From assembly GCF_900101915.1 (NCBI RefSeq), contig NZ_FNAL01000001.1:1-64000 (forward strand): a DNA stretch of 64,000 nucleotides, given 5' to 3'. Shown in pieces: positions 57,890 to 64,000 of this stretch. The position numbers were made by a program, and so were the translations under genes. Within the stretch, counting starts at the first letter, position 1. Each line of letters starts with the position of its first letter. This DNA is from Psychrobacter pacificensis (GTDB lineage: Bacteria; Pseudomonadota; Gammaproteobacteria; Pseudomonadales; Moraxellaceae). A model generated the notes under the pieces. The model made no database searches. It saw only the letters and a list, made by a program, of their open reading frames with translations, and was not told where the DNA came from.

Positions 57890-58639
57890 CTATTTATTTG
57901 CTGACGATGCTATTTGATTAAACATAGTGGCAAGTCTGGCGTTATTTTCTTCGATATATTTATCGCCTAGCGCTAATATCTCATCCGGTGCTTGTACCGT
58001 TTCGGGATAGTCTTTCAGTCCACTTTGAATAGCCGCATTACCATTGGATACCATCTTCGGTAAGCTCTCTTTGGTGACTTCAAAGTGACATTGCCAAGCG
58101 AGTACCCAAGTGCCACGCGCTTTATGTTCTGGCGTTTGATAGATAAAGCCTTGATTTGCCCAAGCCTGTGTCTCAGCAATAATGCTTGCGCCTTTGGGAC
58201 AGTCAAAACCTTCGCCGTGCCAGTGAAACACCGTAAAGTCTTTGGGTAGATCTTGTAATAATGGATGCGCTTGACCTGCTTCGGTCAATTGCATCGGTAA
58301 CCAGCCAATCTCTTTGACTGCAGACGGTTTCACCTCAGCGCCCAAACAATGCGCGATGATTTGCGCGCCTAAGCAAATGCCAATGACTGTTTTACCGGCA
58401 TCAACAGCTTGTTTTATCAGCCGCTTTTCTTTAATAAGCCAAGAATATTTATCCTCATCATGAACGCTCATTGGCCCACCCATCACGATGAGCCAATCAA
58501 AGCTATCCAGCGTTGGCAGGTTGTCGTTATCGTAGGAGCGACTAACGGTGATCGGATGGTTATGCGCGCGCGCCCACTGTTTGATAAAGCTTAGATCCGC
58601 ATAATCGGTATGAAACAGCGCGTGAATACGTAAGCTCAT
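57890..58639 (-). CDS. Class I glutamine amidotransferase-like protein
   Basis: A 249-residue protein of the GATase1 family (COG0518 type). The nucleophile elbow VIGICLGAQIIAHCLGA holds the catalytic cysteine near residue 93. A histidine is in AWQCHFEVTKE. No synthase domain is attached and no GuaA neighbour is present. Related stand-alone proteins act on glutathione conjugates or gamma-glutamyl compounds; the substrate is unknown. It lies 25 bp after pdxJ. Confidence 0.85.
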   Translation of the reverse strand: MSLRIHALFHTDYADLSFIKQWARAHNHPITVSRSYDNDNLPTLDSFDWLIVMGGPMSVHDEDKYSWLIKEKRLIKQAVDAGKTVIGICLGAQIIAHCLGAEVKPSAVKEIGWLPMQLTEAGQAHPLLQDLPKDFTVFHWHGEGFDCPKGASIIAETQAWANQGFIYQTPEHKARGTWVLAWQCHFEVTKESLPKMVSNGNAAIQSGLKDYPETVQAPDEILALGDKYIEENNARLATMFNQIASSANK

Positions 58640-58664
58640 AACGTACCTCTTTTATCAAAACGTT

Positions 58665-59411
58665 CTATCTACAAATCTGCAAATACTGACGCACGACGTT
58701 ATCCATGCCTTGCTCTAGCGATTCAATAGTAAAGGCATGACCAATCGACACCTCCGCGATATCACCAAGGCTTAGCAAATCGGCTAAATTGTCTAAATTC
58801 AAATCATGACCAGCATTGACGCGAATGCCGTTATCACTGGCGAGGGTAATACAATCGCTAAAGCGTTGCTTGACCTCATCGAAATCAATATTGTCATCGT
58901 TCTTACCATTATTGTAGGCGCGCGCCCATTCTTCGGTATACATCTCTATCGTTTGCACATCGCTGTCGATGACGGCTTTTATTTGCTCGATATCAGGGTC
59001 GATAAATACGGCGCAGCGTGTGCCAAAGCCTTCAAGCTCATGGCTGAGTTTGGACAGCATGTCGCTATATTTGATAATATCAAAGCCATGATCGGAGGTC
59101 AGTTGGTCTTCGCTGTCGGGCACGAGGGTACATTGATGCGGTTTGACCTCGCGAATGAGTTTTAAAAATTGTTCATTCGGATTGCCTTCGATATTAAATT
59201 CGATATCTTGATAATCTTTGAGATACTCACTGATATCATAAACATCTTGATAGCGGATATGACGCTCATCGGGCCGTGGGTGCACGGTAAAGCCTTTAAC
59301 TCCTAGATCAATCAGCTTTTTTACAAAGTACAATAGATTAGGGTAGTCGGTGCCACGCGAGTTGCGGATTAAGGCGAGTTTGTTTAAATTGACGCTAAAT
59401 AGGGTGCTCAT
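58665..59411 (-). CDS. pdxJ: Pyridoxine 5'-phosphate synthase
   Basis: Condenses 1-deoxyxylulose-5-phosphate with aminoacetone phosphate to pyridoxine phosphate. It has 248 residues; a TIM barrel with VNLNKLALIRNSRGTDYPN at the start, GFTVHPRPDERHIRYQDV (His and Arg active-site residues), IEFNIEGNP, CTLVPDSEDQLTSDHG and the C-terminal GHDLNLDNL...EVSIGHAFTIESL. The usual recO-pdxJ-acpS context is absent. It is the first gene of a three-gene operon. Confidence 0.95.
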   Translation of the reverse strand: MSTLFSVNLNKLALIRNSRGTDYPNLLYFVKKLIDLGVKGFTVHPRPDERHIRYQDVYDISEYLKDYQDIEFNIEGNPNEQFLKLIREVKPHQCTLVPDSEDQLTSDHGFDIIKYSDMLSKLSHELEGFGTRCAVFIDPDIEQIKAVIDSDVQTIEMYTEEWARAYNNGKNDDNIDFDEVKQRFSDCITLASDNGIRVNAGHDLNLDNLADLLSLGDIAEVSIGHAFTIESLEQGMDNVVRQYLQICR

Positions 59412-59474
59412 AAGATGTCCTTTTTCGTTATTGTTATGGTTTGAGTGTCCGTGATTAATAGTTGATCACTCAGG

Positions 59475-60350
59475 CTAGTAAAAATCGTCACGTCCCGCAT
59501 ACTTTTTATTGAGTGCTTTTAGGATAGCATAGGTCTCGATATCCATAATGCCTGTTGGCTTTAGCGGCCGGAAATGCAACTGAAAGGCATAGATGACATC
59601 GCGGCTCTCTTTATCCCACACATCTGTAGTATTCATCTGATAGCCATAATCACGAAAGGCCTGCTTGACCTCCCGTATCGTTGGGGTAGCTAGCTGAACT
59701 TGCTGCATAAAATATTGCTTATCGACTTCATCATACCAAGCGCCAATACCGTACTCGCTGTACAGTCGCTCCCACGGGAATTTTGCACCGGGGTCGATCT
59801 TGCGCGAGGGTGCCATATCTGCATGACCGATGATGTTTTTGGGTGAGATGTCATAACGTCTAGCGATATCTTGCACCAGTTGTGCGACCTTTTTAATCTG
59901 CAATTCATCAAACGCCACATAATGCTCATAAGGATGATAATCCATATCGCCATTCTTTAGCGCGTCTCGATATTCAGGCTTGATTCCTGCATTGACGATT
60001 TCGATGCCAATAGACGTATCATTGAGGATGGTTCGACCTGTAAAGCCACCTTCGCCTGCATGCCACGCGCGCTCAGACTCTGGCACGAGGTTATAGATTT
60101 TATCATCGTTCTTGTCCAAGATTAAGTAATGCGCGCTCACATTACCCGTGGTCAATGTTTTGATTGAGCGCTCATTATCTGAGACTGTGTAGTGTAGGAC
60201 AATGGTTTTGATACGCTGGCTTTTGCCAGTCGATTGATAGGTATCGCTGTCGACGCTATAATTTTTGGTCGTTGCTACTTGCGGCGCTGTGGTCACGCAG
60301 CCAATTAAAGGCAGAGTTAAGCCAAGTGCTAAGAAGATGTTTTTTACCAT
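59475..60350 (-). CDS. amiD: Lipoprotein N-acetylmuramoyl-L-alanine amidase (AmiD-like)
   Basis: Cleaves the amide between muramic acid and peptide, probably for wall recycling at the outer membrane. This 291-residue lipoprotein has signal peptide and lipobox LIGC (C18). The Amidase_2 domain has KTIVLHYTVSDNE, VSAHYLI, ERAWHAGEGGFTGRT and IGHADMAPSRKIDPGAKFPWERL, giving the zinc His residues. A C-terminal peptidoglycan-binding domain (about 220-285: TIREVKQAFRDYGYQ...DVIYAFQLHFRP) follows. The length matches E. coli AmiD (276). Confidence 0.92.
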   Translation of the reverse strand: MVKNIFLALGLTLPLIGCVTTAPQVATTKNYSVDSDTYQSTGKSQRIKTIVLHYTVSDNERSIKTLTTGNVSAHYLILDKNDDKIYNLVPESERAWHAGEGGFTGRTILNDTSIGIEIVNAGIKPEYRDALKNGDMDYHPYEHYVAFDELQIKKVAQLVQDIARRYDISPKNIIGHADMAPSRKIDPGAKFPWERLYSEYGIGAWYDEVDKQYFMQQVQLATPTIREVKQAFRDYGYQMNTTDVWDKESRDVIYAFQLHFRPLKPTGIMDIETYAILKALNKKYAGRDDFY

Positions 60351-60448
60351 GAAATGCTCTGTGTAGATAAAGGGTATATGTCGCTGTCCACTTATATTTT
60401 AAGCACCTATTATTATCAGATGATGTCTAGAGATTTTGCTGATTGTAT

Positions 60449-61204
60449 TCAGCCTCTTTTAATTTTTTTTGCCAACACCTTTTTCCAACTCGCCTCCAAA
60501 CACTCAATCGCGAGCCACGGCTCAATCACCTCAGCGTCAAACTTTTCTTTTGAATTAGCCAGTTGCCATAGCGCCTCTAACGTAGCAAACGGATAGGGAC
60601 GCTCTACCAAATAGACAGGTAAGTCCGCGTCAATTGTGCCATCACGCACCACTTGAAAATACCAGCCTGAGATACCTTGCTTGCTGACCCATGCTGCAAT
60701 ATTGGGCACTTTGGTAAATTGGCCGATTTGGTCGTTGATTTTGTAGCACGGGCGGCGCGGCTGCACGATGCACAGTTGTACGCTATCTTCACCGTTTATT
60801 TTGTCGTCGCCATACTGCCCACCATACTGATAAACGTCGCCAATACAGACGTTAGACTCATCCATCTCAGGCAAGCCATCAACGGCTTCAGTGGTGAGGT
60901 TTTCTCCGAGCGTACCGACACGTACTTTTAGATCAAACTCAGTATTGATTTTTTCATAAGTGGCCGTTGGCAGTTGATGCACCGCTTTGAGTGGGCCGCC
61001 ATGATGTTTGCGGTCGGCTTGCTCGTCAGTGGTCAATCCCATAAAATTGACGGCGACGGGTGCTGTAATGGGCGCTTTATCAATGGCGCTCATTTCTTCA
61101 CGAGTGAACGGCATGGCTTTGCCCGCGCGGACACATACTAAGTTTGCCACATGCAAGGGTAGGTTAATCTCAGGGTTTGAGCGGTGAGTAGCAGACATGG
61201 GCAA
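60449..61204 (-). CDS. MOSC-domain protein (YiiM-like)
   Basis: A 251-residue protein of the YiiM/MOSC family. The MOSC region has GPLKAVHQLPTATYEKI, LRVGTLGENLTTEAVDGLPEM, VCIGDVYQYGGQYG and VQPRRPCYKINDQIG, where the conserved cysteine lies in RPCYKI. E. coli YiiM reduces N-hydroxylated bases, using a molybdenum cofactor; the same is plausible here. The length (251) exceeds YiiM (224) by a C-terminal helix. It is upstream of amiD on the same strand, 98 bp apart. Confidence 0.87.
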   Translation of the reverse strand: MPMSATHRSNPEINLPLHVANLVCVRAGKAMPFTREEMSAIDKAPITAPVAVNFMGLTTDEQADRKHHGGPLKAVHQLPTATYEKINTEFDLKVRVGTLGENLTTEAVDGLPEMDESNVCIGDVYQYGGQYGDDKINGEDSVQLCIVQPRRPCYKINDQIGQFTKVPNIAAWVSKQGISGWYFQVVRDGTIDADLPVYLVERPYPFATLEALWQLANSKEKFDAEVIEPWLAIECLEASWKKVLAKKIKRG

Positions 61205-61331
61205 TCCTTAATAGTAGGCGAGCGCAGGACAAAATTTGCGCAGCAATAGTGGTAAGGATGATAGCAATCTATCCGACAATTATCCATTCTAATGGCTGTT
61301 TATCATGACAGATATGTCTAAATATCGGCAC

Positions 61332-61364
61332 AAAAAAAGACCAGAATAACGATTCTGGTCTTTT
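61332..61364 (-). terminator. rsfS terminator
   Basis: AAAGACCAGAAT pairs with ATTCTGGTCTTT, followed by T7 on the minus strand. Confidence 0.9.
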
Positions 61365-61408
61365 GGTCTTATGCTTTTAGTATGACGCGATTATTGTACC
61401 CAATAATC

Positions 61409-61822
61409 TTATTTGTTCTTGTTGCGACGACCAGCGGTTTTCTTTTCACGCGGTGTGGCGACCAGCTCAGCCAACTGATCCGGTGATGACCATAGGCCTT
61501 CTAAGTCATAGAACTCACGCGCTTGCGGGGTCATGATATGAACGACAACCGCGCCCAAGTCAATCAGTGTCCAGTCAGAGTCGATACCGCCTTCGCGGCC
61601 AAGCGGCATAAAGCCCGCTTGTTTGGCTTCAGCGCCGACGCTATCCGCCATAGCGCGTACATGACGTTTTGAGGTACCATCAGCGATGACGATACGCTCG
61701 GTGACGTCAGTTAAGTCTTCTACATTCATTACAGTGATGTTCTTTGCTTTCATATCATCTAGCGCGCTTTGTATAAGGTTCAAGCACACGGTTAAGCGTT
61801 CTTCGGTCATGGTGTTGATCAT
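61409..61822 (-). CDS. rsfS: Ribosome silencing factor RsfS
   Basis: Binds ribosomal protein L14 and prevents subunit joining in starvation. A 137-residue protein of the DUF143 family: LIQSALDDMKAKNITVMNVEDLTDVTE, VIADGTSKRHVRAMADSV and WTLIDLGAVVVHIMTPQAREFYDLEGLW. The length exceeds E. coli RsfS (105) because of a lysine/arginine-rich tail. An upstream in-frame TTG would add 6 residues; ATG 61822 is preferred. It follows nadD, a conserved pair. Confidence 0.94.
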   Translation of the reverse strand: MINTMTEERLTVCLNLIQSALDDMKAKNITVMNVEDLTDVTERIVIADGTSKRHVRAMADSVGAEAKQAGFMPLGREGGIDSDWTLIDLGAVVVHIMTPQAREFYDLEGLWSSPDQLAELVATPREKKTAGRRNKNK

Positions 61823-61953
61823 AAATTTTAATCTCTTCAATCGTAACTATTAAAAATAAAGGGGTAAAACGTCAATTTGTCTGATTCGACTGATCATATG
61901 TCGTCAGTCACGTATAGAGACAGGATAGGCAAAATGACATAGATAAGGCGATT

Positions 61954-62874
61954 TTAACGGAATTGAGCAGCAGAATATAGCTGATGGGCGATAATATAGT
62001 GATAAACGGCAGGATTGAGCCATTTAGCTAATGAATTGGGGTGAGTATTGCTCATAATATCATTTATTGGTGCGATAGATGCGATTTGCCTGTCAGTGAC
62101 GGGCATTTTATTTGTTTTAGTCGCCAATATGTGTAGTTGTTCGCGTATTTGCGTGCTTGATACGGCAGTGATCGGTCGCGTATCTATATAAATGTGTCCT
62201 TTCATAGCGCTTTTCAAGTCAGTGCTATCTGTTTCTAAGCTATCTACCAAGCATCGAGCAATTGGAGTGAATAGCTCAATCGGTGAGTCGGTTACATGTG
62301 ATTGTAAAGGTAGCGGCAGTTGCGATTGCAAGGTTGCTAGATATTGCGAGGTCGATATAGGGTTTTCAAATGATGTCGCCCTGTCAGAAACTCTACCATT
62401 AATATGATCGCTATCCTCACGATTAAAGATCCACAGATTGACATAATCAGTGAGTCCTAACCCGTCTTTCCATTTATCCAAACTGCGCGCGCTGTCCATA
62501 CCCATGATAAATATTAAACAGTCATAAGGGTACTGTTGTCTGAGTGCGCGTACAGTGTCGATTGTATAGACAGGCGGCGCTTGCCATAGCTCAAGCTCAT
62601 TGACTTGTATCGGTGTGTCTTGTACTGCCAGCTTTAGCATGGCTAAGCGGTGTTTAGGGTCAGTGCTCTGCGTTTTAAATGGCGAGCGCGCATTGGGTAA
62701 TAATGAAACGTGCAAGGGGCGGTTTTGCTGCTTTGCGATTGGCAACAAGTCCTGATAGGCGTGTAGAGCCACTTCTAGGTGACCATTATGTACCGGATCA
62801 AACGAGCCGCCAAGATAGGCACGGATGGCAGGGGCAGAGATCTTTTCGTGAGAGTTATTGCTCGTATTTGGCAT
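61954..62874 (-). CDS. nadD: Nicotinate-nucleotide adenylyltransferase
   Basis: Forms deamido-NAD from nicotinate mononucleotide and ATP. A 306-residue nucleotidyltransferase, longer than the usual 210-220 residues. The HxGH motif is in GGSFDPVHNGHLEVAL (H29, H32 by this start). ISTSQYLATL-type insertions at about 165-230 account for the length, and the C-terminal ISSTQIRE (here VSSTQIREQL) is present. The ATG has no clear Shine-Dalgarno; a large hairpin lies directly upstream. Confidence 0.9.
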   Translation of the reverse strand: MPNTSNNSHEKISAPAIRAYLGGSFDPVHNGHLEVALHAYQDLLPIAKQQNRPLHVSLLPNARSPFKTQSTDPKHRLAMLKLAVQDTPIQVNELELWQAPPVYTIDTVRALRQQYPYDCLIFIMGMDSARSLDKWKDGLGLTDYVNLWIFNREDSDHINGRVSDRATSFENPISTSQYLATLQSQLPLPLQSHVTDSPIELFTPIARCLVDSLETDSTDLKSAMKGHIYIDTRPITAVSSTQIREQLHILATKTNKMPVTDRQIASIAPINDIMSNTHPNSLAKWLNPAVYHYIIAHQLYSAAQFR

Positions 62875-62888
62875 AAATAAATGCAAAT

Positions 62889-62932
62889 AAAAGAATGAGG
62901 TGCACGCTGTTTTTGGTACCTCTCATTCTTTT
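62889..62932 (-). terminator. Hairpin with T-run in the nadD leader
   Basis: On the minus strand TAAAAGAATGAG pairs with TCATTCTTTTA (small bulge), ending about 15 bp before the nadD ATG. It could be a terminator for readthrough from pta or a regulatory structure. Confidence 0.6.
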
Positions 62933-62934
62933 AT

Positions 62935-63167
62935 TAGCTAACCTTTTTATATTAACTGAATCATAGCGCTATTGTAGAGGGCGGGCGAGTATCTGTCATC
63001 ACTATCTATCACCACCTATAGTCAGTGAAAATTAATACCGCTACATTATGCACTGTTAAATCAATTTTTTTGCTTACTGTGCTTGCGCAGACAGAGGCTG
63101 CAAAAATTGATATTGGCAGTACCGTATCGTTTTTGAGATACTTTGACTATACCACCACAGCACCAAT
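62935..63167. other. Intergenic region, pta / nadD
   Basis: About 230 bp between two hairpins. Probably contains the nadD promoter; no RNA gene or repeat is seen. Confidence 0.4.
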
Positions 63168-63198
63168 AAAAAACCGACCATCATGATGATAGTCGGTG
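63168..63198 (-). terminator. pta terminator
   Basis: On the minus strand ACCGACTATCATC pairs with GATGGTCGGT and is followed by T6. Confidence 0.85.
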
Positions 63199-63233
63199 GT
63201 ATAACGGACTTTGATTGGCAAATCGTATAGCGA

Positions 63234-64000
63234 TTAAATCAAATCGCTATACGCTTGGATAGCAGTTAGCGCGATGGTATAGACGATATCATCAACGAGT
63301 GCGCCACGCGATAAGTCATTGACTGGCTTATTCAAACCTTGCAGCATCGGTCCAACGCTGATGACATTGGCGCTACGCTGCACCGCTTTATACGTGGTGT
63401 TACCAGTATTGAGATCAGGGAAAATAAAGACGTTGGCTTGACCTGCGACAGGAGAGTCAGGCGCTTTTTGTTTGCCCACACTCATGACCGAGGCGGCATC
63501 ATATTGTAGTGGGCCGTCGACTTTGAGGTTCGGCGCACGCTCACGGACGATTTGGGTGGCACGAGCGACTTTTTCGACATCCGCGCCTGCGCCTGATGAG
63601 CCCGTAGAATAGCTGATCATCGCGACTTTTGGATCGATACCAAAGGCAGCAGCAGACTGTGCCGATTGAATGGCAATTTCTGCCAACTCTTCAGCATTCG
63701 GATCAGGATTGATCGCACAGTCACCATAGACAACCACTTGCTCAGGCAACAGCATAAAGAACACGGACGATACGAGCGAGTACTGCGGCGCGGTTTTGAT
63801 TAATTGAAATGCTGGGCGTACGGTATTGGCAGTGGTATGAATCGCACCTGAAACCAGACCGTCGACCTCATCTAGCTGTAGCATGATGGTGCCAAGATAC
63901 ACCGTATCTTTTAGATATTCAGCGGCGACGTCTGCGCCAGTCTTGCCTTTACGGCGCTCAACGACAGCAGCGATATATTTGCTCATATCAAGGGTATCAG
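63234..64000 (-). CDS. pta: Phosphate acetyltransferase, C-terminal part (cut by window edge)
   Basis: Interconverts acetyl-CoA and acetyl phosphate. The 255 residues in the window are the catalytic PTA_PTB domain: [61 protein letters not shown] and [19 protein letters not shown]. The frame remains open to the right edge, reading DTLDM before the ATG at 63986, so that ATG is internal and the gene continues outside. In gammaproteobacteria Pta is about 700 residues with N-terminal regulatory domains; ackA usually lies beside it. Confidence 0.93.
   Translation of the reverse strand, partial: DTLDMSKYIAAVVERRKGKTGADVAAEYLKDTVYLGTIMLQLDEVDGLVSGAIHTTANTVRPAFQLIKTAPQYSLVSSVFFMLLPEQVVVYGDCAINPDPNAEELAEIAIQSAQSAAAFGIDPKVAMISYSTGSSGAGADVEKVARATQIVRERAPNLKVDGPLQYDAASVMSVGKQKAPDSPVAGQANVFIFPDLNTGNTTYKAVQRSANVISVGPMLQGLNKPVNDLSRGALVDDIVYTIALTAIQAYSDLI

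Overview
The window looks like chromosomal DNA of a Psychrobacter-like member of the Moraxellaceae (Gammaproteobacteria). This is inferred from the proteins as I recognise them: a short AccA without the usual N-terminal extension, the lolB-ispE-tRNA-Gln-prs-rplY-pth neighbourhood, and moderate GC with AT-rich spacers. No database search was run. Most of the window is housekeeping and metabolic genes in short operons on both strands, usually separated by clear hairpin-plus-T-run terminators.

Layout. 1-6.3 kb: a CsbD-like stress protein, a TetR regulator with a molybdopterin oxidoreductase, then dadA and ygfZ on the minus strand. 6.5-16.2 kb: yjdM/phnA-like, hemL, a DUF962 protein, Ppx/GppA, accA, tilS, proC, a YggT protein and thiD. 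16.5-16.9 kb: tRNA-Ser(GCT) and tRNA-Arg(ACG) with strong promoters. 17-27.6 kb: an RDD protein, a Ca/Na exchanger, panD, pth, a 277-bp MITE-like element, rplY, prs, two identical tRNA-Gln(TTG) genes, a lipoprotein, ispE, lolB and a TPR protein. 28-36.8 kb: hemA, a class V aminotransferase, two half-size YeeE/YedE proteins, an acyl-CoA ligase and a FadH-like dienoyl-CoA reductase. 36.9-44.6 kb: an AT-rich unknown membrane protein, lplA, a 5'-truncated gene remnant, an EamA transporter, an Old Yellow Enzyme, a pirin and a BaiN-type flavoprotein. 45-49.8 kb: acs, a renalase-like flavoprotein, an orphan minus-strand terminator that may mark a small RNA, and pgsA. 49.8-55.8 kb: two paralogous PNPOx-like stress proteins, each followed by an identical 86-bp MITE-like repeat, then purL. 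55.9-57.6 kb: a small accessory island. 57.7-64 kb: pdxJ, a class I amidotransferase, an AmiD-type amidase, a MOSC protein, rsfS, nadD and the 3' part of pta.

The most unusual region is 55.8-57.6 kb. A toxin-antitoxin pair (HigB/RelE-like toxin, NadS/HigA-like antitoxin) follows purL and is bracketed on its far side by a diverged second copy of the purL 3' end plus its terminator. Beyond that lie a long imperfect palindrome and a deoxyribosyltransferase/TIR-like gene that stops early. This suggests that the 3' end of purL acts as an insertion or recombination point for accessory genes. I found no CRISPR array, prophage, intact transposase or rRNA, and no complete new multi-gene system. The best leads are the purL-tail duplication, the two MITE families, the orphan terminator/sRNA and the AT-rich membrane protein.
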